From the NCBI GenBank assembly GCA_030680805.1, contig JAUXUK010000070.1:110362-174361 (forward strand): 64,000 nt of DNA, written 5' to 3'. The DNA comes from Sulfuritalea sp. GTDB taxonomy: Bacteria > Pseudomonadota > Gammaproteobacteria > Burkholderiales > Rhodocyclaceae. The position numbers and the translations under genes were made by a program. The notes under the pieces are model-generated. The model was given only the letters and a program-made list of their open reading frames with translations, was not told the origin of the DNA and searched no databases. Of this stretch, positions 45,892 to 55,479 are shown piece by piece (within the stretch, counting starts at the first letter, position 1; each line of letters opens with the position of its first letter).

Positions 45892-46533
45892 TTACTCCAC
45901 CAATCCGTGCTCGAGGCCGTAGCGGATCAGCTCAGCAGTGCTCTTGAGACCCATCTTTTCCAGCAGACGGGCGCGGTAGGTACTGACGGTCGCAACACCC
46001 AGGTTCAGCTTTTCGGCGATTTGCGTCAGCGTGTTGCCGGTGGAAATAAGCACCAGCACCTGGTATTCGCGATCGGTGATCCTTTCATGCGGCGACTTGT
46101 CGGTGTTCTCCGAAATCGCTTCGGCCAGTTGCTGGGCCACGGCCGGACTCAGGTACTTCTTGCCCGAGGCGACTTGCCGAATGGCGGTGACCAGCTGTTC
46201 GGGCGCGCTCTGCTTGGTGAGATAACCCGAGGCGCCTGCCTTCAGGGCGCGCACCGCGTATTGCTCCTCCGGATGCATGCTGAGAATCAGCACCGGCAGC
46301 CGCGGAAACTCCTTTTTCAACTGTTTCAGGGTATCGATCCCGTTTCGATTGGGCATCGACACGTCGAGCAGGAAGACATCCCAGGTTTGCTGTCGGGCGA
46401 GTTGCAGGGCTTCGGCGCCATCGTCGGCCTCGCCGGTAACAAGCAGATCCTCGGTCTCCGAAAGGATCTGCTTGAGGCCCTGCCGCACAATGGCGTGGTC
46501 ATCAGCAATAAGGACGTGGATCTTGTCGGCCAT
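45892..46533 (-). CDS. NarL/FixJ-type response regulator
   Basis: A 213-residue response regulator with receiver (LIADDHAIVRQGL, FLLDVSMP with phosphoacceptor Asp, conserved Lys in LTKQSA) and a LuxR-type helix-turn-helix with ITDREYQVLVLISTGNTLTQIAEKLNLGVATVSTYRARLLEKMGL. It is the likely partner of the histidine kinase, whose stop codon is three bases upstream, and the DGC and CBS genes follow. It could therefore control this group of genes. Confidence 0.94.
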   Translation of the reverse strand: MADKIHVLIADDHAIVRQGLKQILSETEDLLVTGEADDGAEALQLARQQTWDVFLLDVSMPNRNGIDTLKQLKKEFPRLPVLILSMHPEEQYAVRALKAGASGYLTKQSAPEQLVTAIRQVASGKKYLSPAVAQQLAEAISENTDKSPHERITDREYQVLVLISTGNTLTQIAEKLNLGVATVSTYRARLLEKMGLKSTAELIRYGLEHGLVE

Positions 46534-46536
46534 GGC

Positions 46537-48063
46537 TTAAAACAGGTTACGCTGCAATTCCTCTTCGCTCGGAGGTTCGACGCCGGCTCGTTCTGGAACG
46601 CGCAGGATGATGTGAGTACCGGCGTGTTCCGCCGGCCCGATAGAAAACTCTCCGGCAAGGCTCAAAACCCGTTCGCGGATACCGCGCAGACCGAATGACT
46701 TCGGCTTTTGCATGTCCGCTTCCGAAATGCCCCGGCCATTGTCCCTGATCTCCAGCACGATGTTACCGCGTTCGCGCCGCAAACGCATCACGACCAGCGA
46801 GGCATGCGCATGTTTGGCAACGTTGGTCAGCGCCTCCTGTGCGATGCGGAACAGCGCGAGCGAGGTATCGGGCTCCGGCTCGATGGCGTCTTCGTCGCAC
46901 TGCACCCGGCACGGAATGCTGAAACGCTGCGTGAAGTCCTCCGCCTGGCACTCAATGGCAGCCGACAGTCCAAACTCCTTGAGGATGCCGGGGCGCAATT
47001 CACGGGCGACGCGGCTGGCCGTACTCATGGCCTGGTCAAGCAGGGTTTCAATCGAATGAGCCTTCTCGCGCAGGCGATCGGAACCTTCGGGCAACTTGCT
47101 GGCGAGATGCGCCGCCTCGATTTTCATGAACACCAGGATGGAACCGAGCTCGTCGTGGATGTCGCGCGAGATGCGCTCCCGCTCTTCCTCCTTGACGGCT
47201 TCAAGGTGCGTGGAAAGCTCGGCGAGTTGTTGCCGCGAGGCGCGCAACTCGGCTTCGCTTTCCTTGCTGTCGCTGATATTGGTGGCAATCCCGCGCCATT
47301 CGACAACGCCTGAATCGAAACGATGCGGCGTCGATCGCAGGTTGATCCATTTCTGCCGGGTGCGGCCACGGGTATGGCCTTCCCAATTGAGCAAGGTGCC
47401 CTTGGCTGCCGACTCGCGCAGGGCGTTTTCGAGGCTTTTTCGCCGATCGACTTCAAAGGCTTCGAACAAGCGGCCGGCTGATGCCAGCAGATCCTGCTGC
47501 TTCAAGCCGAAAAGTTTCTGGCAGCCTTCACTGACGAACAGAAACCGGAACTCGCCTTCGGCATCGCGCCGCAGGTGGAACAGCATGCCCGGCAGATTGG
47601 ATGCCAGCGCATCGAAGCGCGCCTGGCTCTCGTTGAGCATTTCCAGTGCGGCACGGTGGTCCGCTCGATGCCGGGCTTCCTGTACTTCGCGCTCGACGGC
47701 GGGAATCAGGCGCTCCAGCCGGTCCGCGTCGATCACGTCGCGCGCCCCCGCTTTCATCGCCCGTTGCGTTCCGCGTTCGTCGTTGGGGCCGGCGACAAGG
47801 ATGAGCGGCAGGTCAAAACCGGATTCGTCAATCTGCCTCACTGCGGCCTGCACCGAGAGCGAGGAAACTCCGGGGATGTACAGCACTGCGTCCCAGGGTT
47901 GATCGCGCAGTGCAGTGCGCAGACCGGCGGGCGTCCCGATGCGGTGAAATTCTCCGGCTTTGTCCGCCTCGGCAAAAACCGGCAGCAGATGTGCCGCAAC
48001 CTCATCGGATGCAGCGATGACGAGCAAATGCAAAGGCTGGCGGGGAGGGGAACTGGCGACCAT
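46537..48063 (-). CDS. sensor histidine kinase with pseudo-receiver, PAS and HisKA_3
   Basis: A 508-residue soluble kinase. Residues 10-130 are receiver-like (LHLLVIAASDEV at strand 1, PLILVAGPND) but the usual phosphoacceptor Asp is missing (VLYIPGVSS), so this is a pseudo-receiver. Then a PAS domain (about 150-275) and a HisKA_3 phosphoacceptor domain with ERISRDIHDELGS, and a HATPase with DNGRGIS and FGLRGIRERV. It resembles NarX/UhpB-type kinases without membrane part. It is the first gene of the minus-strand operon kinase-regulator-DGC-CBS. Confidence 0.92.
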   Translation of the reverse strand: MVASSPPRQPLHLLVIAASDEVAAHLLPVFAEADKAGEFHRIGTPAGLRTALRDQPWDAVLYIPGVSSLSVQAAVRQIDESGFDLPLILVAGPNDERGTQRAMKAGARDVIDADRLERLIPAVEREVQEARHRADHRAALEMLNESQARFDALASNLPGMLFHLRRDAEGEFRFLFVSEGCQKLFGLKQQDLLASAGRLFEAFEVDRRKSLENALRESAAKGTLLNWEGHTRGRTRQKWINLRSTPHRFDSGVVEWRGIATNISDSKESEAELRASRQQLAELSTHLEAVKEEERERISRDIHDELGSILVFMKIEAAHLASKLPEGSDRLREKAHSIETLLDQAMSTASRVARELRPGILKEFGLSAAIECQAEDFTQRFSIPCRVQCDEDAIEPEPDTSLALFRIAQEALTNVAKHAHASLVVMRLRRERGNIVLEIRDNGRGISEADMQKPKSFGLRGIRERVLSLAGEFSIGPAEHAGTHIILRVPERAGVEPPSEEELQRNLF

Positions 48064-48112
48064 GATTCCTGCTGAAATAGGCTCCCAGTTTATAGCAGTG
48101 CATCGGCTCCGC

Positions 48113-48118
48113 TATAAT
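48113..48118 (+). promoter_or_regulatory. -10 box of the tRNA-Thr gene
   Basis: A perfect TATAAT ten bases before the tRNA, preceded by a poor -35 (TTATAG at 17-base spacing). It fits a stable-RNA promoter in position. Confidence 0.55.
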
Positions 48119-48127
48119 TCGACTCAA

Positions 48128-48203
48128 GCCGGCATAGCTCAGATGGTAGAGCAACCGCCTTGTAAGCGGTAGGTCACCAGTTCGATTCCGGTTGCCGGCA
48201 CCA
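48128..48203 (+). tRNA. tRNA-Thr (anticodon TGT)
   Basis: A complete tRNA with encoded CCA. The acceptor stem GCCGGCA pairs with TGCCGGC; the anticodon arm is ACCGC-CTTGTAA-GCGGT with anticodon TGT (reads ACA); the T arm is ACCAG-TTCGATT-CCGGT. A terminator follows within ten bases. Confidence 0.97.
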
Positions 48204-48211
48204 GCAACAGC

Positions 48212-48239
48212 AAAGCCTCCAGCGATGGGGGCTTTTTTT
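48212..48239 (+). terminator. Rho-independent terminator after tRNA-Thr
   Basis: AAAGCCTCC, loop AGCGAT, then GGGGGCTTTTTTT: a GC stem followed by a T run directly downstream of the tRNA. A G-T pair is included in the stem. Confidence 0.85.
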
Positions 48240-48300
48240 CGTCCAGGCATTGTCGGGATCAGTGTCGTTTCAAGTGCCATTTCCGGAATTGCGCGGCTGT

Positions 48301-48329
48301 TTCGCCGTGTCGCCAGCGCCGATTTTTTC
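48301..48329 (+). repeat. 29-bp dispersed repeat, intergenic copy
   Basis: The only copy outside a gene. TTCGCCGTGTCGCCAGCGCC followed by GATTTTTTC, two mismatches to the chrB copy. It lies 60 bases after the tRNA-Thr terminator in otherwise unremarkable intergenic DNA. Confidence 0.8.
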
Positions 48330-48444
48330 CCCGAGCGGACCTGTTGCATGTGCGACATAGTTCCTCGTCATGCGCGGGGAATGGAGTTAGTATGTTCTTG
48401 TCGCATGAACTGCAACCCCATATCAACTGACTTGGAGAACGACT

Positions 48445-48786
48445 ATGTCCACTATCACACAGGCGGCCCAGTCCGTCCTGAAGTGCGCGGTGATGGTTGC
48501 TCTTGCCTCATCGCTTGCCGCCAATGCGGCGGCCCCTGTTCCCCCGGTTGCTCCACCGCCTGCGCCAAAGCCGAAGATCAAGCCCTATGGCGGAACTGTT
48601 CAGAACGCCGTGACCGCTGCCTACGAATATCGAACCCGGATTCTCGAGGGCAAACCGGAGTGCCGGCGCTTTGCGACGGAATCCGACACCGCGTTTCTCG
48701 ATGACAAGATGCAAAGCGAGGCCAAGGTTGCGTTGTTGCAGAAGATCGGTGCGGCCGCAGAAGCAAACGGTTGCCTGGCGCGGTAG
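48445..48786 (+). CDS. small exported protein of unknown function
   Basis: A 113-residue protein with a clear signal peptide (hydrophobic VMVALASSLAANAAA, cleavage after about residue 29) followed by a Pro-rich stretch (PVPPVAPPPAPKPKIK) and a helical domain with two cysteines (PECRRF and GCLAR), which may form a disulfide in the periplasm. A GGAGAACG ribosome binding site precedes the ATG. I do not recognise a family. It stands alone between the tRNA and tmRNA genes. Confidence 0.75.
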   Translation: MSTITQAAQSVLKCAVMVALASSLAANAAAPVPPVAPPPAPKPKIKPYGGTVQNAVTAAYEYRTRILEGKPECRRFATESDTAFLDDKMQSEAKVALLQKIGAAAEANGCLAR

Positions 48787-48846
48787 CCGGCGTGCCCGGA
48801 TCGAGCAAAAAACAAGGCCACCAGCGCGGGCTGGTGGCCTGTTAAA

Positions 48847-49208
48847 TGGTGGAGGCGGCGGGAATTGAACCCGCGTCCATAAGTGCGCCACATACAGTTC
48901 TACATACTTAGCCGTGTCGTTTGATTTAACCCGCAACCCGCCGACGGGCAGGCTGGTTGAAGGCGATTCGCTTGGTTTTCGAACTGTGCATCGCGACTCC
49001 GCACAGCCTTATCTCCTGTATATGATTCCGATGTAGCTTGCGCTACCTGGCCCAGAAGCAAACCAGTTCGGAAGCCAGCCGCTGTTAAGCGGCTAGAGCG
49101 AAACGCTCGTCGTTGGCAGTTAGTGCGTTCCAGATGGATTTACGAGGTACCCGGATCCTCGGTATGCCCTGCATGCTTTGTCACCCATGTCGAAGCCATG
49201 TCGCCCCC
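48847..49208 (-). ncRNA. ssrA: tmRNA (ssrA)
   Basis: Transfer-messenger RNA that releases stalled ribosomes and tags the nascent chain. The 5' end GGGGGCG pairs with CGCCTCC before ACCA at the 3' end, and the T arm GGGTTCAATTCCC is present. The tag frame (49085-49117 on the plus strand, read on the minus strand) encodes ANDERFALAA and a TAA stop, a tag known from betaproteobacteria. The length of about 362 bases is standard. Confidence 0.95.
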
Positions 49209-49259
49209 TGGCATGGTGCAGATCAATTAGTGCCTGATCTGCGAATTGCAAGCCGGATT

Positions 49260-49919
49260 CTAGCGGTTTGCCGTGGCAATGCCGAGAATATCGTGCGGCG
49301 ACGCCGCAATGGCATCGGCCCCCCACGCCGCCGGCGGCTTGCCATCCCCCAGATAGCCCCAGGCCGCAATCACGGTCTTCATGCCGACCGAGCGACCGGA
49401 GATGACATCGCGCTCATCGTCGCCGACGTAGATGCAGTCTGTCGCGGCGATTCCGATCACGGCGCTGGCGAGTTGCATGGGGTGGGCATGGGGCTTGGAA
49501 CGTTGGGCACTGTCGCCGCAGACGATGCAAAGGCTGCGCTGGCGCAAGCCGAGCCCTTCCATCAGGGGAATCGCAAAACGCTGGGACTTGTTGGTGACGA
49601 TCCCCCAGGGAATTCCCTGTTTTTCGAGGTCATCGAGGTGTTCGGCCATGCCTTCGAACAGGCGGGTGCCAATGCACAATGATTCCTGATAGATGGCCAG
49701 AAACCTCTGTTGCAGGGCGAGGTAGGCAGGGTCGGCCGGGGTCATACCGAGGCCGGCGCCGATCATGCCGCGGGCGCCTGAAGACACATGCGGCCGCAAT
49801 TGCTCCATCGATAGCGGGGCGCGACCCTGCTCCAGCAGCAGTTGATTCAAGGCGCCCCCCAGGTCGGGTGCGGTGTCGGCCAGGGTGCCGTCGAGGTCGA
49901 AGAGCACTGCTTCAGGCAT
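49260..49919 (-). CDS. gph: phosphoglycolate phosphatase (HAD family)
   Basis: A 219-residue HAD phosphatase that removes 2-phosphoglycolate. Motif I is LFDLDGTLADTA (Asp nucleophile and second Asp), motif II is VTNKSQ, motif III is the Lys in RSKPHA and motif IV is YVGDDERD. It overlaps ubiG by eight bases; the pair ubiG-gph is common in betaproteobacteria. A glyceraldehyde-type substrate cannot be excluded, but this context supports Gph. Confidence 0.92.
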   Translation of the reverse strand: MPEAVLFDLDGTLADTAPDLGGALNQLLLEQGRAPLSMEQLRPHVSSGARGMIGAGLGMTPADPAYLALQQRFLAIYQESLCIGTRLFEGMAEHLDDLEKQGIPWGIVTNKSQRFAIPLMEGLGLRQRSLCIVCGDSAQRSKPHAHPMQLASAVIGIAATDCIYVGDDERDVISGRSVGMKTVIAAWGYLGDGKPPAAWGADAIAASPHDILGIATANR

Positions 49920-50619
49920 TGCGGCGGGCTCTGAGCAGGTAGTTCACATCGGTATCGGCACCGATCGATGCATCGCGTTTGAGCGGGTTGTAGCGCAAAC
50001 CAGTGATTTCGAGCACTTCGAGTCCGGCTGCACGGCACAGGCGTGCGAGTTCGGCTGGTTTGAGGAAACGTGTGTAATCGTGGGTGCCGCGCGGCAACAG
50101 GTTGAAGATGTATTCGGCGCCCACGACTGCGAGCAGGTAGGCTTTCGGATTGCGGTTGATGGTCGACAGGAATACCTGCCCGCCGGGTTTCACCATGCGG
50201 GCACAGGCTGCCACGGTGCTTGCCGGGTCGGGCACGTGTTCCAGCATTTCCAGGCAAGTCACGAGGTCGAAGCGCGACGGGGCTTCTTCCGCCATGGCTT
50301 CGGCCGCAATCAGCCGATAGTCGATGACATGCCCGCTCTCAAAGAGGTGCAGGCGGGCAATGCTGAGTGCCCTCTCGGACAGGTCGATCCCCGTCACTTG
50401 CGCGCCCATGGCCGCCATCCCTTCGCTGAGCAGCCCGCCGCCGCAGCCGACATCGACGACCTGTTTGCCCTTGAGTCCGGCGTGACCGTCGATCCAGGCC
50501 ACGCGGGCCGGATTGATGTCGTGCAAGGGGCGAAATTCCGAGTTGGGATCCCACCAGCGATGGGCGACTTCCCCGAATTTGTCCAGTTCCCGTGGATCGG
50601 CGTTGCTTGTTGCGTTCAT
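49912..50619 (-). CDS. ubiG: ubiquinone biosynthesis O-methyltransferase UbiG
   Basis: UbiG carries out both O-methylations of ubiquinone synthesis with SAM. The 235-residue protein shows the N-terminal FGEVAHRWWDPNSEFRPLHDINP typical of UbiG, motif I VVDVGCGGGLLSE, and VTCLEMLEHVPDP. It overlaps gph, which follows. The presence of ubiG supports use of ubiquinone, the likely electron acceptor for HybB and respiration. Confidence 0.96.
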   Translation of the reverse strand: MNATSNADPRELDKFGEVAHRWWDPNSEFRPLHDINPARVAWIDGHAGLKGKQVVDVGCGGGLLSEGMAAMGAQVTGIDLSERALSIARLHLFESGHVIDYRLIAAEAMAEEAPSRFDLVTCLEMLEHVPDPASTVAACARMVKPGGQVFLSTINRNPKAYLLAVVGAEYIFNLLPRGTHDYTRFLKPAELARLCRAAGLEVLEITGLRYNPLKRDASIGADTDVNYLLRARRNA

Positions 50620-50639
50620 TGAGTCATTCCCGGTAAACG

Positions 50640-50668
50640 AAAAAAGCCCTGCGGGGCAGGGCTTCTTC
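50640..50668 (-). terminator. Rho-independent terminator after the OmpA-family gene
   Basis: On the minus strand GAAGCCCTGC, loop CCC, GCAGGGCTTTTTTC: a strong stem with T run, 15 bases after the OmpA-family stop. It separates this gene from ubiG. Confidence 0.85.
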
Positions 50669-50683
50669 CGGAGTCAGGCGAAA

Positions 50684-51361
50684 TTACTGAGTCTTGGTGC
50701 CGATGACTTCGATTTCCACGCGACGATCAGGCTGCAGGCAGTCGATGGTCTTCTTGCTCTTGGCGCCCTTGCACTGATCGGCCTTGGTGATCGGCTGTTT
50801 CTTGCCCTTGCCTTCAGTGTAAACACGATTCGGCTCGATGCCCTTGCTCACCAGATAGGCCTTGACGGCTTCAGCGCGCTTTTCGGAGAGCTTCTGGTTG
50901 TAGGCGTCGGTACCGAAGCGGTCGGCGTGGCCGACGGCAATGATCACTTCGAGCTTGATATTCTTGACGTCGCCGGCAAGTTTGTCGAGCTTGGCCTGAC
51001 CTTCGGCACGCAGGGTGGCCTTGTTGAAGTCGAACAGGGCGTCGGCGGCAAGCGTCACCTTTTGCGCGGCGGGCTTCGGAGCAGGAGCGGGAGCGGGAGC
51101 GGCAGCCTTGGGTGCGGCGGGAGCAGCCGCGGGCGCGGCTTTCTTCACCAGATCCGGGTCACATTCTTCCACGGCCATGGCCGGGGTCCAGAAACCGGTA
51201 CGCCAGCACAGGCCGGTTCCGCTTTTTACGACTGAACCGCGCTGATCGATGACGTAGCCGACGGTGCCCTTCATGTCGATGCCGGCCGTCTGGGCGAGGG
51301 CGGAAACGGAAAGTCCGAGCAGAGTGGCGAGCAGCAGAGAATGTTTGGCGCTAGTGATCAT
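50684..51361 (-). CDS. OmpA-family outer membrane protein
   Basis: A 225-residue exported protein with signal peptide (SLLLATLLGLSVSALAQ, cleavage after Ala23) and a C-terminal OmpA peptidoglycan-binding domain: LAADALFDFNKATLR, VIIAVGHADRFGTDAYNQKLSEKRAEAV, then GKGKKQPIT and PDRRVEIEV. The middle is an Ala/Pro-rich spacer (AAAPAPAPAPKPAAQ). It has no barrel of the long OmpA type; it is a short linker protein of the outer membrane. The start at 51361 follows AAGGGGGGAAC; a longer start at 51457 would lie within mtaD. Confidence 0.92.
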   Translation of the reverse strand: MITSAKHSLLLATLLGLSVSALAQTAGIDMKGTVGYVIDQRGSVVKSGTGLCWRTGFWTPAMAVEECDPDLVKKAAPAAAPAAPKAAAPAPAPAPKPAAQKVTLAADALFDFNKATLRAEGQAKLDKLAGDVKNIKLEVIIAVGHADRFGTDAYNQKLSEKRAEAVKAYLVSKGIEPNRVYTEGKGKKQPITKADQCKGAKSKKTIDCLQPDRRVEIEVIGTKTQ

Positions 51362-51432
51362 GTTCCCCCCCTTGTTGGGTTTAAGTGTGACGGAGTCTGG
51401 TATTTCATTTTTTTCCTGATCGCAGCATCGCC

Positions 51433-52788
51433 TCAGGACGTCAGGCGAGTATGCCACAAACCTGTGATGTCAAGCAATTCTGAAATGTCGATTTGCGCGG
51501 GTACGCCGCCACTCATTGCCAGTTTGCCCGCGACCCATGTATGAGTGACCTGTTCGCGTCCGGCCGCATAGACAAGATGCGAGGCCGGATCGAAGCAAGG
51601 CTGGAGCAGCCATTCATCGAGGCGCACGGCGCACAGGTCGGCCGCCTTGCCAGGCAGCAGTGATCCGATCCGCTCATCCAGTCCAAGCGCCCGTGCGCCG
51701 CCCAGCGTGGCAGCGCGGAGGGTCGCATGGGCGTCCAGTGCTTCGGCGTTCTCGCTCGCAGCCTTGGCCAGCAGTGCCGCATGACGCATTTCCTGAAACA
51801 GGTCAAGGCGATTGTTGGAAGCGGCGCCATCGGTGCCAAGGCCGAAATTCACGCCGCGAGACTGCAGCGCCGACACAGGGGCGATGCCGCTGCCGAGTTT
51901 CAGGTTCGACGTCGGGCAGTGGGCGACATGGCAGCCCTCATGCGCCAGCAGATCGATTTCGCCCGATTCGAGATGCACGGCATGCACGGCGATCAGCTGC
52001 GGCCCGAGCAGCCCAAGGCGGTGTAGCCGTTGAAGCGGGCGTACCCCGTGCTGTTTGAGGCTTTCCTCGATTTCGTGGCGGGTTTCGTGCAGATGCACAT
52101 GGACAGGTATTTCCAGTTGAGCGGCAAGGGTGGCAATGTTCGTGAAGGTTTTGTCGGCAACGGTATAGGGCGCGTGCGGAGCAAGGCAAAAGCTCAGCAG
52201 GGGGTCGTCGCTCAGCGCGTCGCGGATGGCCAGCCCCTTGGCCAGGTAATCGCCGGCGTCGGCGGCATAGCTGGTGGGGAACTCGATCACGACGATGCCC
52301 AGCACGGCGCGCATTCCAAGCCGCTTCGCCGCCACTGCCGCGGCATCCGGAAAGAAATACATGTCGTTGAAGGTAGTGATGCCGCCGCGCAACATTTCGG
52401 CACAGGCAAGCAGGGTGCCGGCGCGCACGAACTCCGGCCCGGCATGACGGGCTTCGGCAGGCCAGATTCGTTCGGAAAGCCAGCGCATCAGCGGCAGATC
52501 GTCGGCGTAGCCGCGCAGCAGGCTCATGGCGGCATGGGTGTGAAGGTTGACCAGGCCGGGCAGGAGCACTTGCCCGGGCAGTTCAACTGTCTCTGTGGGT
52601 CGGAAGCGCTGCGCGGCTTCTTCATCGGGCAGCAGGGCAAGGATTTTGCCGTTGTTTACGGCCAGCGCATGTCCGGAAAGCGTGATTCCGGCGGGTTCGA
52701 TCGGAATGACCCACTCCGGGCGGATCAGGAGGTCGATTTCGGCGGCCATTGCGCCCGGAGCAGAGGGTGGATTCATGCGCTGATTCAA
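51433..52788 (-). CDS. mtaD: MTA/SAH deaminase (TRZ/ATZ amidohydrolase)
   Basis: Zinc-dependent amidohydrolase of the TRZ/ATZ group, which in betaproteobacteria deaminates S-adenosylhomocysteine and 5'-methylthioadenosine. It has 451 residues from the first ATG; starts at Met5 or Met14 are also possible. Metal residues and family motifs: [50 protein letters not shown] and GTDGAASNN. The gene is divergent from gyrA and located near ubiG, a SAM enzyme, in line with recycling of SAH. The substrate is inferred. Confidence 0.9.
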   Translation of the reverse strand: MNQRMNPPSAPGAMAAEIDLLIRPEWVIPIEPAGITLSGHALAVNNGKILALLPDEEAAQRFRPTETVELPGQVLLPGLVNLHTHAAMSLLRGYADDLPLMRWLSERIWPAEARHAGPEFVRAGTLLACAEMLRGGITTFNDMYFFPDAAAVAAKRLGMRAVLGIVVIEFPTSYAADAGDYLAKGLAIRDALSDDPLLSFCLAPHAPYTVADKTFTNIATLAAQLEIPVHVHLHETRHEIEESLKQHGVRPLQRLHRLGLLGPQLIAVHAVHLESGEIDLLAHEGCHVAHCPTSNLKLGSGIAPVSALQSRGVNFGLGTDGAASNNRLDLFQEMRHAALLAKAASENAEALDAHATLRAATLGGARALGLDERIGSLLPGKAADLCAVRLDEWLLQPCFDPASHLVYAAGREQVTHTWVAGKLAMSGGVPAQIDISELLDITGLWHTRLTS

Positions 52789-52891
52789 CCAGATTTGGTG
52801 GCCGGGGACAACCCGCCGGGGCTACCTCCGCATGCTAAAATCGTTCGCTTTTACGCCATCGCCTGCCGCAAGTCGGCTGACGCAAGCCTAC

Positions 52892-55471
52892 ATGACATCG
52901 TTCGCCAAAGAAACCCTGCCAATCAGCCTCGAAGAGGAGATGCGTCACTCTTATCTCGATTACGCCATGAGCGTGATCGTCGGGCGGGCACTGCCGGACG
53001 TCCGGGATGGCCTGAAGCCCGTCCATCGCCGGGTGCTGTTCGCCATGCACGAGCTTTCCAACGACTGGAACAAGGCCTACAAGAAGTCCGCGCGCATCGT
53101 CGGCGACGTCATCGGCAAGTACCATCCACACGGCGACACCGCGGTATACGACACCATTGTGCGCATGGCGCAGGATTTTTCCCTGCGCTACATGCTGGTC
53201 GACGGCCAGGGCAACTTCGGCTCGGTCGACGGCGACAATGCGGCGGCCATGCGTTACACCGAAGTGCGCATGGCGCGCATCGGCCATGAATTGCTGATCG
53301 ATATCGACAAGGAAACCGTCGATTTCGGGCCCAACTACGACGGCTCCGAGCATGAACCGCTGGTGCTCCCGGCGCGCATCCCGAACCTGCTGATCAATGG
53401 TTCCGCGGGTATCGCCGTGGGCATGGCAACCAATATTCCGCCGCACAACCTCAATGAGGTGGTGGACGCCTGCCTGCTGCTGCTCGCCAACCCGGCCACG
53501 ACCATCGACGAACTGATCAACATCATTCCCGCGCCGGATTTCCCCACCGCCGGCCTGATCTACGGTGTTTCCGGTGTGCGCGATGGCTACCTGACCGGCC
53601 GTGGCCGGGTCATCATGCGGGCACGCACCCATATCGAGGAATTGCAGCGCAGCGGGCGGCAGGCCATCGTGGTCGATGAATTGCCCTACCAGGTCAACAA
53701 GAGGACGCTGCAGGAAAAGATCGCCGAACTGGTGCACGAGAAGAAGATCGAGGGCATCGCCCATATCCAGGACGAGTCCGACAAATCGGGCATGCGCTTG
53801 GTCATCGAGTTGAAGAAAGGCCAGATGCCCGAGGTGGTGCTCAATCACCTCTACAAGCAGACCCAGTTGCAGGACACCTTCGGCATGAACATGGTGGCTC
53901 TGGTAGACGGCCGTCCGCGACTGCTCAATCTGAAGGACATGCTGCAGTGTTTCCTCGCCCATCGGCGCGAAGTCATCACGCGGCGCACGGTGTTCGAACT
54001 ACGCAAGGCGCGCGAGCGCGGCCACATCCTCGAAGGCCTCGCGGTTGCGCTGTCGAATGTCGATGAAATCATCGCCCTGATCAAGGCGGCACAGACGCCG
54101 GCCGAAGCCAAGCGCGGCCTGATGGCACGCAGCTGGCGGTCGACTCTGGTGGAAGGCATGCTGGCGCGGACGTCGGCGGAATCTTCGCGTCCGGACGGTC
54201 TGGCCCCGGAGTTCGGTCTGTCGGAACAAGGCTACTTGCTGTCCGATGCACAAGCCCAGGCCATCCTCGAACTTCGCTTGCAGCGCCTCACCGGCCTGGA
54301 GCAGGACAAGATCGTTTCAGAATACAAGGAGGTGATGGACCAGATCGCCGACCTGCTCGACATCCTGGCCCGCCCCGAGCGCATCACGGTGATCATCGGG
54401 GAGGACCTGGCGACCGTTAAAGCACAGTTTGGCGATGCGCGGCGTTCGGAAATCGTGCTCAGCACCGCCGACATCAACCTGGAAGACCTGATCGTTCGCG
54501 AAGACATGGTGGTTACCCTGTCGCATACCGGTTATATCAAGCGCCAGCCCCTGGCCGACTACCGCTCCCAGCGTCGCGGCGGTCGCGGCAAGCAGGCGGC
54601 GGCAATCAAGGAAGACGATTTCGTCGATCGCCTGTTCGTTGCCAACACCCACGACTACATCCTGTGTTTTTCCAGCCGCGGCCGGGTTTATTGGCTCAAG
54701 GTCTATGAAGCGCCCGAAGGGCAGCGCGCTTCGCGCGGCAAGCCGATCGTCAATCTGTTCCCGCTCGAGGAGGACGAGAAAATCACCGCCATCCTCCCGG
54801 TCAAGGAGTTCGACGAGGAGCACTTCGTCTTCATGGCCACGGGCATGGGCACGGTAAAGAAGACACCGCTGACCAGCTTCGCCAATCCACGCAAGGCGGG
54901 CATCATCGCCGTCGGTCTGGACGAAGGGGATCGCCTGATCGGGGTGGCCATTACCAATGGCCAGTGCGACGTGATGCTGTTCTCGGATTCGGGCAAGGCC
55001 GTGCGCTTTGCCGAGGACGACGTGCGCCCGATGGGCCGCGAAGCGCGCGGCGTGCGCGGCATGATGCTGGAAGACGGCCAGAAGGTGATTTCCATGCTGG
55101 TGGCTGACAGCGAGGACTATTCCGTGCTGACGGCGACCGAGAACGGCTTCGGCAAACGCACGCCGATTGCCGAGTACACCCGCCATGGCCGCGGTACCAA
55201 GGGCATGATCGCGATCCAGACCTCCGAGCGCAACGGCAAGGTGGTTGCCGCCGTCCTGGTCAATCTGGGTGAAACACGCGAAGAAATCATGCTGATCTCG
55301 ACCGGTGGCGTGCTGATCCGCACCCGGGTGACCGACATTCGGGTCATGAGTCGCTCGACCCAGGGCGTGACACTGATCAATCTCGATGACGGCACGTATC
55401 TCGCCGGCGTCGAGAAAGTGATTGAAACCGAAGAAATCGACGAATCCGAAGAACCTGACGCAGAGGAGTAA
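52892..55471 (+). CDS. gyrA: DNA gyrase subunit A
   Basis: The breaking-rejoining subunit of DNA gyrase, 859 residues from ATG 52892; an in-frame ATG at 52832 would add 20 atypical residues and cover the TAAAAT that may be the promoter. The catalytic tyrosine is in MRYTEVRM, the quinolone region is [13 protein letters not shown] with Thr at the position of E. coli Ser83 and Asp at position 87, and the GyrA box QRRGGRGK begins the C-terminal wrapping domain. The end is acidic (EEPDAEE). It is followed directly by serC. Confidence 0.97.
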   Translation: MTSFAKETLPISLEEEMRHSYLDYAMSVIVGRALPDVRDGLKPVHRRVLFAMHELSNDWNKAYKKSARIVGDVIGKYHPHGDTAVYDTIVRMAQDFSLRYMLVDGQGNFGSVDGDNAAAMRYTEVRMARIGHELLIDIDKETVDFGPNYDGSEHEPLVLPARIPNLLINGSAGIAVGMATNIPPHNLNEVVDACLLLLANPATTIDELINIIPAPDFPTAGLIYGVSGVRDGYLTGRGRVIMRARTHIEELQRSGRQAIVVDELPYQVNKRTLQEKIAELVHEKKIEGIAHIQDESDKSGMRLVIELKKGQMPEVVLNHLYKQTQLQDTFGMNMVALVDGRPRLLNLKDMLQCFLAHRREVITRRTVFELRKARERGHILEGLAVALSNVDEIIALIKAAQTPAEAKRGLMARSWRSTLVEGMLARTSAESSRPDGLAPEFGLSEQGYLLSDAQAQAILELRLQRLTGLEQDKIVSEYKEVMDQIADLLDILARPERITVIIGEDLATVKAQFGDARRSEIVLSTADINLEDLIVREDMVVTLSHTGYIKRQPLADYRSQRRGGRGKQAAAIKEDDFVDRLFVANTHDYILCFSSRGRVYWLKVYEAPEGQRASRGKPIVNLFPLEEDEKITAILPVKEFDEEHFVFMATGMGTVKKTPLTSFANPRKAGIIAVGLDEGDRLIGVAITNGQCDVMLFSDSGKAVRFAEDDVRPMGREARGVRGMMLEDGQKVISMLVADSEDYSVLTATENGFGKRTPIAEYTRHGRGTKGMIAIQTSERNGKVVAAVLVNLGETREEIMLISTGGVLIRTRVTDIRVMSRSTQGVTLINLDDGTYLAGVEKVIETEEIDESEEPDAEE

Positions 55472-55479
55472 GACAGACC

